Assembly: GCF_014349155.1 (NCBI RefSeq)
Contig: NZ_JACSIT010000100.1
Location: 248,001 to 312,000 of the forward strand
Source of the DNA: Neolewinella lacunae
GTDB lineage: Bacteria > Bacteroidota > Bacteroidia > Chitinophagales > Saprospiraceae
Direction: 5' to 3'
DNA length: 64,000 nt
In this document: piece after piece, positions 52,801-60,004 of the stretch
How positions within the stretch are numbered: position 1 is the stretch's first letter
How the letters are laid out: each line of letters starts with the position of its first letter
Made by a program: the position numbers and the translations under genes
Notes under the pieces: model-generated
What the model was told of the DNA's origin: nothing
The model's input: the letters and a program-made list of their open reading frames with translations, nothing else
Databases searched by the model: none

Positions 52801-53162
52801 GGGATGACGGCGGCCATGCTGAGGTTGAACAGGCGCTGGTGGTCTTCGTCGGCAATGATGTCGACTTCGGGGGAGACGCCGGCCTCGAAGGCGAAGCGCC
52901 GCAGCAATTTAACGCCCAGGCCGTGGACGGTGCCGATCAGGGCATTTTTCAGTTCATTGGCTTCGGTGGTGAGGCCTTCGCGCAGCAGTTTTACCCGGAC
53001 GCGCTCGCGCAACTCCGCCGCCGCCCGCTTGGTGAAAGTGGTGGCGATGATTCCCGAAGGTCGTGCGGCCCCGCTGGCCAGCAGGGAGATCATTTCCTGG
53101 GTCAGGCGGTAAGTCTTTCCGCTGCCAGCACCAGCTGAGATGAGCTTTAGGTTGTTCAGCAT
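49890..53162 (-). CDS. UvrD/AddA-like DNA helicase
   Basis: A 1090-residue superfamily 1 helicase. Motifs: Walker A ISAGAGSGKTYRL (about 8-20), TTFTKRAAAELRERVR, LLMVDEFQDTSPIQLAVF (DEFQD), WVGDPKQSIYGFRGAE, VNVLTYHRSKGLEWPAVVA and LLYVGFTRARDYLIL. The last 200 residues resemble a RecB-type nuclease region, but where family members have D...D-x-K this reads HLTADYLMATPDDALILLRDVHL, so nuclease activity is doubtful. An AddB partner is not adjacent. The ATG is four bases after a TACCTTCG box. ilvA ends 59 bases upstream on the same strand. Confidence 0.9.
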   Translation of the reverse strand: MLNNLKLISAGAGSGKTYRLTQEMISLLASGAARPSGIIATTFTKRAAAELRERVRVKLLREGLTTEANELKNALIGTVHGLGVKLLRRFAFEAGVSPEVDIIADEDHQRLFNLSMAAVIPLDTIEEIELLCEKLGLSQSGEKYNWRGDVLRLVEVIRANNFSAATIEKSKRLSWESLAAFLPPPVSSPTPEQLKSRASVALTETARALENNEQDGTKKTLTAASYLKRLASELQRRGHLPWYEYCKLARFVTEVGAKSRELVDEVVALGNLHPALEAFQSDVRSYQDLLFTCASAAIEEYDRYKKSRGRIDYTDMEVLVLNLLDHPGVQETLRRELDLLMVDEFQDTSPIQLAVFLKLSQLARQSVWVGDPKQSIYGFRGAEPRLMAAVVHANGPMPPENIQRYSWRSRQDIVLACNAIFTRAFPELPAAEVVLEPVRWRAGGAHSPPESPELAQHSALRHWHFELEGPGLYARGWHQDVTAKAIRELLDNPLPIVPREGGPERPLRPADVAVLCRTNYGCVAMAEALARQGIPAAIARTGLLQTAEATLLLACLKYILNRSDSLSVAEILLFGSRHRLPEIIESRLDYLEQENDGADTDRASAWAEADPFIAQLDALRVTTTEHSSSEMLNLLLERLDLRRTIVAWGDGEQRLSNVDELRRLAVAYEDSCHRQHRAASLGGYLLYLDQLLRSDRDKQGAGERADAVNVLTYHRSKGLEWPAVVAMDLEQDLRADVWGLAVVPETETVDLSRPLADRWVKFWVNPYARLTSGVPWLNALLESQWQQTATNDALAEEARLLYVGFTRARDYLILPTAKKGAPWLDRAFVRGGGVIPVLDPHSNQAPFDWQGHEVTKYLKTWTEPRNLPSATMQYTAVQFLAGERPGPGQHQPLEPTEDWLLAHYGHATLGGRQLYFQGPVPDPQTDERLLSQAIGAFLQGDFPPLAAELRAERARHLLEAYLPGSQEASDPFVAQSSAFQAWLAGLGAVLTGAGAQVQRRVVEQGTSHGRQLHLTADYLMATPDDALILLRDVHLPARQFDQQQGTLAAELCLLGELISRNTGKKIAAAFLHLPALGSVFPLGSGAAENP

Positions 53163-53166
53163 TGGG

Positions 53167-53174
53167 CGAAGGTA
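53167..53174 (-). promoter_or_regulatory. Helicase -7-like box TACCTTCG, four bases before the ATG
   Basis: One base off TAnnTTTG; the four-base gap CCCA then ATG repeats the spacing seen at proB and the RluA gene. Confidence 0.4.
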
Positions 53175-53221
53175 GGCAGACTTTGCTGCTAACGATAATG
53201 CATTGGTCTGCTGATCAGTGT

Positions 53222-54481
53222 CTAAATGAACATTTCAAACAGCATCGGTTGATCGTTAATGTGCTTGAAATCGATGTTGGCCGCCAGCATGCGGGCTTCG
53301 AGGAGGGCGTAGTCTTCTTTGGCGGCCAGCTGGATGCCGACCAGGGCTGGGCCGACGGCGCGGTTGTGTTTTTTGGTATACTCGAAGTGGGTGATGTCGT
53401 CCTGGTCGCCCAGTACGTTGAGGAAGTCGCGGAGGGCCCCGGCGCGCTGCGGGAATTCGATGATGAAGTAGTGCTTTAACCCGGCGTAGAGCAGGGCCCG
53501 CTCCTGGATCTCGGCGGTGCGGGCAATGTCGTTGTTGCCACCACCGATGACGCAGACGATGGTTTTTCCCTGAATGTCGGTCAGTTGGCTGAGGGCGGCA
53601 ACGGAGAGCGAGCCGGCGGGTTCCACCACCAGGCCGTCTTCGTTGTAAAGTTCAAGCATGGTACGGCAGACGAGGCCCTCGTCGACCAACAAGACCTCGC
53701 GCATGGTTTCACGGACGATGGGGAAGTTCAGGTCGCCTACCCGACGGACGGCGGCCCCATCGACGAAACTATCGATTTTATCCAGCTTAACTATCTTGTT
53801 CTGCCTCAGGCTTTCGTACATTGCGGGTGCACCAGCCGGTTCAACCCCGATGATGGCGGTTTTGGGGCTGAGTTGAGCAAAAACGCTGCCTACGCCCGCG
53901 CTGAGTCCGCCGCCCCCGACGGCCATCAGTACATAATCCACCGGCCCGTTGGCGTCGTCGAGGATTTCCAGGCCAACGGTCCCCTGGCCAGCAATTGTAT
54001 TGTGGTCGTTGAAGGGGTGTACGAAAGTCCAGCCGTTTTCCTTGGCTCCTTTCATGGCTTCGGCGTAGGCATCGTCGTAGGTATCTCCCGTCAGGACCAC
54101 GGTCACAAACTCCTTACCGAAAGACTTGGCTTTTTTGACTTTCTGCTGGGGCGTAACGGCGGGCATGTAAATCGTGCCTTTCACTTTCATCTTGAAGCAG
54201 GCCTGGGCCATACCCTGGGAGTGGTTGCCCGCGCTGGCGCAGACGACGCCCCGGGCGCGCTGCTCGTCCGTCAGCAACGCCATGTTGTTGTAGGCTCCCC
54301 GGATTTTGTAACTCCGCACCTCCTGAAGGTCTTCGCGCTTGAAGTAAATCTCCGCCCCAAACTGTTCACTCAGGCGCGTGCTGCGTTGCAGGGGCGTATG
54401 CAAGGCCACGTGGCGTAGCCGGTGCCGGGCCCGCGTGATTTCTTCGACGGAAATGAGGTGTGGTGGGGAAATTTTGGACAT
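53222..54481 (-). CDS. ilvA: Threonine ammonia-lyase (threonine deaminase)
   Basis: Converts L-threonine to 2-oxobutanoate, the entry step to isoleucine. PLP enzyme of 419 residues: the Schiff-base lysine is K59 in VRSYKIRGAYNN, the PLP-phosphate loop is SAGNHSQG, and VGGGGLSAGVGS and VEPAGSLSVAA are conserved. The C-terminal part (about 330-419, YFIIEFPQRAGALRDFL) is one ACT-like regulatory domain, shorter than in E. coli IlvA (514). ilvC is upstream on the same strand but separated by a terminator, so the two are probably transcribed separately. Confidence 0.95.
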   Translation of the reverse strand: MSKISPPHLISVEEITRARHRLRHVALHTPLQRSTRLSEQFGAEIYFKREDLQEVRSYKIRGAYNNMALLTDEQRARGVVCASAGNHSQGMAQACFKMKVKGTIYMPAVTPQQKVKKAKSFGKEFVTVVLTGDTYDDAYAEAMKGAKENGWTFVHPFNDHNTIAGQGTVGLEILDDANGPVDYVLMAVGGGGLSAGVGSVFAQLSPKTAIIGVEPAGAPAMYESLRQNKIVKLDKIDSFVDGAAVRRVGDLNFPIVRETMREVLLVDEGLVCRTMLELYNEDGLVVEPAGSLSVAALSQLTDIQGKTIVCVIGGGNNDIARTAEIQERALLYAGLKHYFIIEFPQRAGALRDFLNVLGDQDDITHFEYTKKHNRAVGPALVGIQLAAKEDYALLEARMLAANIDFKHINDQPMLFEMFI

Positions 54482-54619
54482 GGAAGCGGTGGGGAAACTT
54501 ATGGAGGGTAAAGGTACGGGAGAAGGGGTTATGGGGATAGTTCATTCATAGTTCATAGTTCATAGTCCAGTAGTAAGACCTTGGTGTAGAGTTGCTCCGC
54601 CGTCGGTAAAAATGAACAT

Positions 54620-54633
54620 TCGAACATGTTCGA
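54620..54633. promoter_or_regulatory. 14-bp perfect palindrome TCGAACATGTTCGA
   Basis: A perfect palindrome 139 bases upstream of the ilvA start. It may be a regulator site, but no partner is indicated. Confidence 0.3.
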
Positions 54634-54694
54634 GAGTACGTGGGGGGCTGGCAGCACGCGGGGGAGTGTGGGAGTGTTCATTCGCCGGTTCACA

Positions 54695-54731
54695 CATTAG
54701 CTACTCTGCTGCCTTCGGCGGTCGCTGATTC
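54695..54731. repeat. Second copy of the 37-base CATTAGCT...CGGCGGTC repeat
   Basis: 31 of 37 bases match 20733-20769, without gaps. Both copies lie beside CATTCRC words in intergenic DNA. Confidence 0.5.
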
Positions 54732-54758
54732 ACGCCTTGCTCCGTAGTTCTTTTCCTG

Positions 54759-54774
54759 GCACCTGCGGCCGCGC
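54759..54774 (+). repeat. Dispersed repeat copy 11
   Basis: Core GCACCTGCGGCCGCGC directly adjoining the A-run of the ilvC terminator; a CCTTGCTCC word precedes it by about 15 bases, as in copy 7. Confidence 0.75.
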
Positions 54775-54815
54775 AAAAAAAAACGCCGGTAATGCTCCTT
54801 TGGCACTACCGGCGT
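54775..54815 (-). terminator. ilvC intrinsic terminator
   Basis: Read on the minus strand, ACGCCGGTAGTGC (54815-54803) pairs with GCATTACCGGCGT (54795-54783), 12 of 13 pairs, then a run of nine T (54783-54775). Confidence 0.88.
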
Positions 54816-54842
54816 GGTGAGTAAGCGCTGGGTTGCGCTGGC

Positions 54843-55889
54843 TTAGTTGTTTTCCGGGCGGAGGCTGCGGACGGTGCGGCCGGCCTGCCACATTTCACTT
54901 TCGCGTAGTTCCCGGAGTTCGGCTTCGAGCTTTACGCGGTAGTCGGTTTGGGAGTTGGAGTCGATGCTGCGCTGGGCCTCGTTGCCGGTGGCGACGCTGC
55001 GGTAGAGGTCTTCGAAGACGGGCTTGGTGGCGTCGCGGAACTTGTCTTTCCAGTCGAGGGCACCCCGCTGGGCGGTGGTGGAGCAGTTGGCGTACATCCA
55101 GTCCATGCCGTTTTCGGCGACGAGGGGCATGAGGCTCTGCGTGAGTTCTTCGACCGTTTCGTTGAAGGCTTCGGAGGGCGTGTGTCCGTTGGCGCGCAGC
55201 ACCTGGTACTGGGCCTCGAAGATGCCCTGGATGGCTCCCATCAGCGTACCGCGTTCGCCGGTGAGATCGGAGTACACCTCGCGTTTGAAGTCGGTCTCAA
55301 ACAGGTAGCCGGAGCCGACGCCGATGCCCAGGGCGATGACCCGCTCGTAGGCGCGGCCGGTGGCGTCCTGCGCGATGGCGTAGCTGGAGTTGAGTCCGCG
55401 GCCCTGCAAAAACATGCGGCGCAGGCTGGTGCCGGAACCCTTGGGGGCCACGAGAATAACGTCGACGCCCTCCGGAGCCTGGATGCCCGTACGGTCATTG
55501 TAAGTAATGCCAAAGCCGTGGCTGAAGTAGAGGGCTTTGCCCGGGGTGAGGAAGGGCTTGATGGTGGGCCACACCTCGATCTGGGCGGCGTCGGAGAGCA
55601 AGTATTGAATGATGGTTCCTTTCTCGGCGGCCTCCTCGATGGAGAAAAGCGTCTTGCCGGGGATCCAGCCGTCTTCCACGGCCTTGTCCCAGGATTTGCC
55701 GCCCTGGCGCTGGCCGACGATGACGTTGAAGCCATTGTCGCGCAGGTTCATGCTCTGGCCGGGGCCTTGCACACCGTAGCCAATCACGGCGATGGTTTCG
55801 TCTTTGAGCGTTTCGAGGGCCTTGGTGAGGGGGAATTCTTCGCGGAGGACTACTTTTTCGTCGGTGCCTCCGAAGTTGAGCATTGCCAT
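54843..55889 (-). CDS. ilvC: Ketol-acid reductoisomerase
   Basis: NAD(P)H-dependent isomeroreductase of valine and isoleucine synthesis (348 residues). The Rossmann motif is IAVIGYGVQGPGQSMNL, the cofactor-specificity loop GQRQGGKSWDKA, and the C-terminal knotted helical domain carries SDLTGERGTLMGAIQGIFEAQY (metal-binding D and E) and STTAQRGALDW. VQGPGQ replaces the common SQGHAQ, seen in the Bacteroidota-type branch. Its terminator is 54775-54815. Confidence 0.96.
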   Translation of the reverse strand: MAMLNFGGTDEKVVLREEFPLTKALETLKDETIAVIGYGVQGPGQSMNLRDNGFNVIVGQRQGGKSWDKAVEDGWIPGKTLFSIEEAAEKGTIIQYLLSDAAQIEVWPTIKPFLTPGKALYFSHGFGITYNDRTGIQAPEGVDVILVAPKGSGTSLRRMFLQGRGLNSSYAIAQDATGRAYERVIALGIGVGSGYLFETDFKREVYSDLTGERGTLMGAIQGIFEAQYQVLRANGHTPSEAFNETVEELTQSLMPLVAENGMDWMYANCSTTAQRGALDWKDKFRDATKPVFEDLYRSVATGNEAQRSIDSNSQTDYRVKLEAELRELRESEMWQAGRTVRSLRPENN

Positions 55890-56036
55890 ACTTCTCTGTC
55901 TTTTTTATTGGGGTGACAAAGATGCAAAAGCCGACCGGAAGCCCGGGGCTAAATGGCCGGGCCATTTACGACGGCTAAATCTCCCGTACCTGGCAAGTCC
56001 GGGACCTTCAATAAGGCGGGCTACTCCACAAAACAC

Positions 56037-56044
56037 TAGCTTTG
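56037..56044 (+). promoter_or_regulatory. DinB gene -7 box TAGCTTTG
   Basis: Perfect TAnnTTTG match, 18 bases before the ATG at 56063. Confidence 0.5.
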
Positions 56045-56062
56045 CCCCAAATTACCCCATCT

Positions 56063-56578
56063 ATGCGCGTTACTGACCTGCAGCCCGACGAATATGGCTC
56101 CTTCTATGCCGGCTACATCGCCAAGATTCCGGAAATCACCCTGCGTTCCGCCTTCGACGAAAGCTCTGCCGCCCTGCTGGATTACCTTACCCACGTACCC
56201 GAAGAGCGCGCCGACTACGCCTACGCGCCCGGCAAATGGACCATCAAGGAATGCCTCCAGCACATCATCGATACCGAACGGATTTTCAGCTACCGTGCCT
56301 TGCGCATCGGGCGCGGCGACCTCACGCCCCTGCCCGGTTTTGAGCAAAATGATTTCGCGCGGGTGATGGACGTTTCCGGCCGTAAACTCCTTGAGATGAT
56401 CGACGAGTTCCGCCTCGTGCGGCAGTCCAGCATTGTCCTGTTTTCCAGCTTTACCAAAGACGATCTGTTGCGCAAAGGGACCATGAGCGGGGCCAGCGCC
56501 TCCACCCGGGGCATCGGCTACGTGATGTGTGGCCACGTGTTGCACCACGCCGACGTTTTTCGGGAGCGTTACGCATAA
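56063..56578 (+). CDS. DinB-family protein
   Basis: A 171-residue cytoplasmic DinB-like four-helix protein. Metal-binding histidines appear in GKWTIKECLQHIIDTERIF and at the C-terminus in VMCGHVLHHADVFRERYA (H-x3-H). The ATG at 56063 (MRVTDLQPDEYG) is chosen over 56042 because it follows the promoter box at a normal distance and fits the family N-terminus. Probable role: thiol-dependent enzyme of the bacillithiol-transferase/DinB superfamily; substrate unknown. Confidence 0.88.
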   Translation: MRVTDLQPDEYGSFYAGYIAKIPEITLRSAFDESSAALLDYLTHVPEERADYAYAPGKWTIKECLQHIIDTERIFSYRALRIGRGDLTPLPGFEQNDFARVMDVSGRKLLEMIDEFRLVRQSSIVLFSSFTKDDLLRKGTMSGASASTRGIGYVMCGHVLHHADVFRERYA

Positions 56579-56674
56579 GGAAGGTCGGCCCGGCGTTATA
56601 ATCGCTGGCGTCCTCCGGTCCTCGCCTGCGGGGAGTTTCCCGGTCCGTGCCTGGTAAAACTGCCGTCGCAGTCC

Positions 56675-56682
56675 TACATTTG
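56675..56682 (+). promoter_or_regulatory. -7 box TACATTTG upstream of the TPR-like gene
   Basis: Perfect TAnnTTTG match, 39 bases before the ATG at 56722. Confidence 0.45.
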
Positions 56683-56721
56683 GCTTTTGTCCTGTACGGT
56701 CTTAAGAACTTCATCCCCACT

Positions 56722-58218
56722 ATGAAATACCTCCTGCTTCCCTTGTTACTTTGCCTGGCCACGGGGTTGCGGGCCGATGTGCTTTCCACCCGGCTGCGCC
56801 TGCTGCTGCCGGGCGATGACCCCGCCACCGTCAACGAACGGCAGTTTCTCTACCAGCGCATCGACCAGTTGTTTACGCGCCTGGAGGAAGAAGAACGGCT
56901 CTCGCGCAAATCCACCAGCAAGCAAATCACGCGCATCGTCAGCCGCTTGCAGCGGGAACTTTTCCGGACCTTTGCTGCCGACGCCCGCCTGGACGACGCC
57001 TTCCGTACCAGTCGCTACAGCGATGCCACGGCCGCCATCCTCACCGCCCTGGCTTTTGAACGCTTTCAGATCGACTTCAACGGCTACGTCGACCACTGGG
57101 AAGCCTTTCTCGTCGCCGATCCCGAAGGCAAGAAGGTCGTCGTCCGCTCCCCCAGTACCAAAAAGCGCAAAGAGACGGTCGTCCAGGCTTACCAACGCGA
57201 TTACCTGGCCCTGATCCGGGGGACAGTAGAACCTCGCCTGCCGAGCCTGACGGAGGAACAAGCCGAGGCCCTTTTTTACCGCTACTACTACTCCCCCCAC
57301 CGGGCCCTGAGCTTCGGCCAGCTCTCCGCCTACCTCCAGTACCGCCGCGCACAGGATGCCTACCAGCGCAAAGATTACCCCGCCTGCCAGGTTCTCCTGG
57401 ACGCAGCGCTGGCCCGCGAAGAACGCCCCGCCTTCCTCGTCCTGCGCCGTGCCGCCGAACTGCAACTGGCCGCCGCCAACCGCTCGACGGTGGCGGGAGA
57501 CGTAGCCGAATTTTTCCAGCAGTGGGCCGAAGACCCCACCAACCGCTACCTGCCCGCCGCCATTTTGCAGCATTACGACCAGCAGCAGCGCCTCTTCTTC
57601 GCCCAAAACCAGGTGACGGCGGCCACGGCGCTGCTGGAAGAATACCTCGAACGGGCCCCCGCCGGGCAGGCAGCGTGGGGCGTAGCCATCCGGAAACTCC
57701 ACCAACTGCGCCTCCTCAACCACTACCATACGGCCGGTCGCCTGGACCTGGCCAAGAGCATCGCCGATACCCTCTACCGCCAGGATCCCGCCAACCCCAC
57801 CGTCCGTTACGTCCTCGGCGAACTCGTCATCGCCAATCTCCGTGGCACCCGCCCCGGGGATCCCGACTTTCTCCGCAGCGCCGAAACCGCTGCCGCCAAC
57901 TACCCCTTCATCCGCCAGCAAGACCGCTTTGCCGACCTCCTGCTGCGGGAACAGGCCTGGAAAGTCCGCGATCTGTACGCCAGCGACCGCCCCGATCTGG
58001 CCAGCATCGCCCTGGAGGCCTTCCGAAAGTCTCTTCAGGACACCCCCCTCGGCCGCGAACGCAGCTTATGGACGCTGACGGCCTTCGCCGCCGCTTCCAA
58101 TTACCACTTCCGCATCGAAGATTACCACGGCGCCCGCCACTACGTAGAAGAAGGACTCCGCCATACTCCGGAGGATTCCTACCTGCTACACCGGCGGGCA
58201 GTTTTGGCGCGGTACTGA
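56722..58218 (+). CDS. Exported helical (TPR-like) protein of unknown function
   Basis: A 498-residue protein with a signal peptide (about 1-18, LLLPLLLCLATGLRA). The rest is almost wholly helical, with repeated A/L/R/Y-rich helix pairs such as AQDAYQRKDYPACQVLLDAA and YHTAGRLDLAKSIADTLYRQ, which look like TPR or TPR-like repeats. No catalytic motif is visible. Start 56722 is preferred because it begins the signal peptide; the upstream in-frame ATG lies in the 5' region near the promoter box. Likely a periplasmic interaction protein. Confidence 0.72.
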   Translation: MKYLLLPLLLCLATGLRADVLSTRLRLLLPGDDPATVNERQFLYQRIDQLFTRLEEEERLSRKSTSKQITRIVSRLQRELFRTFAADARLDDAFRTSRYSDATAAILTALAFERFQIDFNGYVDHWEAFLVADPEGKKVVVRSPSTKKRKETVVQAYQRDYLALIRGTVEPRLPSLTEEQAEALFYRYYYSPHRALSFGQLSAYLQYRRAQDAYQRKDYPACQVLLDAALAREERPAFLVLRRAAELQLAAANRSTVAGDVAEFFQQWAEDPTNRYLPAAILQHYDQQQRLFFAQNQVTAATALLEEYLERAPAGQAAWGVAIRKLHQLRLLNHYHTAGRLDLAKSIADTLYRQDPANPTVRYVLGELVIANLRGTRPGDPDFLRSAETAAANYPFIRQQDRFADLLLREQAWKVRDLYASDRPDLASIALEAFRKSLQDTPLGRERSLWTLTAFAAASNYHFRIEDYHGARHYVEEGLRHTPEDSYLLHRRAVLARY

Positions 58219-58279
58219 CTTTGTTCGTATTCAACTGGACACCCCGGCAAGGAAAGCAGCTCGGCTCCCCGTTCTTGCC

Positions 58280-58287
58280 TACCTTTG
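58280..58287 (+). promoter_or_regulatory. RluA gene -7 box TACCTTTG, four bases before the ATG
   Basis: Perfect TAnnTTTG, then CGGG and the ATG at 58292. Same arrangement as proB. Confidence 0.55.
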
Positions 58288-58291
58288 CGGG

Positions 58292-59347
58292 ATGCCTTCT
58301 TCCAAAAATAGTATCGACCACATCGAAACCGTCCGCATCCTCGTTGATGCGGGCCAGCAACCCGTGCGTCTTGACAAATTCGTAACCGATAAACTGCCGA
58401 AAGTCAGCCGCAACCGGGTACAAAACGACATCAAAAACGGGCGCATCCGCGTCGACGGGCTTTCCGTAAAAGCCAATCACAAGCTGACTCCCGGCCAACT
58501 GGTCACCATTGATATTCCACGCTACCGGCCCGAAGAAGAGCCCACCGTCATTCCCCAGGAAATCCCGCTCGATATCCGTTACGAAGACGACGACGTAATG
58601 GTGATCTACAAGCCGCCGGGGATGGTCGTCCACCCCGCCGTCGGCCACCACGATGGGACCTTGGTCAATGCCCTATCCTTTCACCTCAAACAGGATGATT
58701 TGCCCGTTTTGCCGGGCAACGACGATAGCCGCGTCGGCCTCGTCCACCGCATCGATAAAGACACTTCCGGCCTGCTCATCATCGCCAAAACGGAGGACGC
58801 CATGACCCACCTGGCGCGGCAGTTTTACGAGCACACCATCGAACGCACCTACCAGGCCATCTGCTGGGGCGAGCCCGATCCGCCCAACGGCACCATCGAC
58901 GCCCACCTGGGTCGCGACCCCAAAAACCGCCAGAATTACCGCGTCTTCGAAGAGCCCGAAGACGGGCACAAACACGCCGTTACCCACTACACCACGCTGG
59001 AGGGCCTTTACTACGTGAGCCTCATCGAACTGAAGCTGGAAACCGGACGTACCCACCAGATCCGGGTCCATTTCCGCTACATCGGCCACCCCTTGTTCAA
59101 CGACGCGCGCTACGGCGGCAACCGCATCGTCAAAGGCACGATTTACAGCAAGTACCGGATTTTTGCCGAACGCTGCTTCGAAATTTGCCCGCGCCAGGCC
59201 CTCCACGCCAAAAGCCTGGCCTTCACCCACCCCACGACGGGGGAAAGACTTTCTTTCGATAGCGACCTGCCCGACGACATGCGGGAGGTACTGGAAAAAT
59301 GGCGCAATTACGTCAGCCCCCGCCGCCAAAACGACCAATTGGAATGA
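58292..59347 (+). CDS. RluA-family pseudouridine synthase (RluD-like)
   Basis: Converts uridines in 23S rRNA to pseudouridine. Of 351 residues, the S4 RNA-binding domain is at about 24-75 (RLDKFVTDKLPKVSRNRVQN) and the catalytic domain at about 95-320, with the catalytic aspartate D155 in GLVHRIDKDTSGLLI, KLETGRTHQIRVHFRYIGHPL and the C-terminal RQALHAKSLAFTHP. The D-type (rluD) is the closest match. The stop TGA overlaps the ATG of the next gene (ATGA), so the two are coupled. Confidence 0.94.
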   Translation: MPSSKNSIDHIETVRILVDAGQQPVRLDKFVTDKLPKVSRNRVQNDIKNGRIRVDGLSVKANHKLTPGQLVTIDIPRYRPEEEPTVIPQEIPLDIRYEDDDVMVIYKPPGMVVHPAVGHHDGTLVNALSFHLKQDDLPVLPGNDDSRVGLVHRIDKDTSGLLIIAKTEDAMTHLARQFYEHTIERTYQAICWGEPDPPNGTIDAHLGRDPKNRQNYRVFEEPEDGHKHAVTHYTTLEGLYYVSLIELKLETGRTHQIRVHFRYIGHPLFNDARYGGNRIVKGTIYSKYRIFAERCFEICPRQALHAKSLAFTHPTTGERLSFDSDLPDDMREVLEKWRNYVSPRRQNDQLE

Positions 59348-59853
59348 ACCCCGTAGTCGACTCCCTGGCCTGGGTGCGCGATTTTGTAATCCAGCACACC
59401 CTCTGCCCCTTTGCCGCCCAGCCCTTCGCCGCCGGGCGCGTGCTGGCCACTGAAATAGGTGGTTCCGACCTTGAAGCTTGTTTTAACGGGGCGCTGGCGC
59501 AGGTGCAAAGTCTGCTCTCCGAACCAGCCGGGGAAGTCGAGACGACGCTGATCGTTTTCTCGGAAGCCATGGAAGATTTTACGGAATTTATGGATTTCGT
59601 GTACACCTTCGAAGATACCCTCGCCGAGGTGGGCGCCGATCAACTCGTGCAATTGGCCCATTTCCACCCCCGCTACCGCTTCGAAGGCACCGCCGACGAC
59701 GATCCCGGCAACCGCACCAACCGCTCGCCCTATCCCATGCTGCAATTGCTGCGGGTGGAGTCCGTCGCCCGCGCCATCGCCGCCTACCCCGACGTAAATG
59801 CCATCCCCGCCCGCAATATCCGGAAGATGGAGGAGCTGGGGAAGGGGGAGTGA
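59344..59853 (+). CDS. DUF1415 protein
   Basis: A 169-residue DUF1415 family protein. Recognised by WVRDFVIQHTLCPFA near the start, VQLAHFHPRYRFEGTADDD and NRTNRSPYPMLQLLRVESV. The cysteine in LCPFA and the histidine pair of HFHP are conserved and may bind a metal or act catalytically; the family has no established function. Start 59344 overlaps the RluA stop (ATGA). Confidence 0.9.
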   Translation: MNPVVDSLAWVRDFVIQHTLCPFAAQPFAAGRVLATEIGGSDLEACFNGALAQVQSLLSEPAGEVETTLIVFSEAMEDFTEFMDFVYTFEDTLAEVGADQLVQLAHFHPRYRFEGTADDDPGNRTNRSPYPMLQLLRVESVARAIAAYPDVNAIPARNIRKMEELGKGE

Positions 59854-60004
59854 TTTTGAGTATAGAAGGGCTGTGAAAATTCTAAAGAGCAGTCAACTTT
59901 ACCCCAAGCCTGTTTATAAACCTAGGGAAATTAAAATATTTTTTTGCACGATTCAAATCTTAGTCTTACCCTTCGGATCTCTTGAAGACTTAAACCCATC
60001 CCTT

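Larger units (their letters stand above)
54482..54842. other. Spacer between ilvC and ilvA
   Basis: No gene. From right to left: the ilvC terminator, repeat copy 11 (54759-54774), the 54695-54731 repeat shared with 20733-20769, a TCGAACATGTTCGA palindrome (54620-54633) and TAGTTCATAG words (54540-54575). Confidence 0.6.

Noticed and set aside
50970-53138. 722-codon open frame antisense to the helicase gene
   Set aside because: No domain or start context; the opposite strand has complete UvrD motifs.
54600-54640. LexA-type (GAAC-N4-GTTC) site
   Set aside because: The spacer in the palindrome is two bases, not four, so the Cheo-box pattern is not met.
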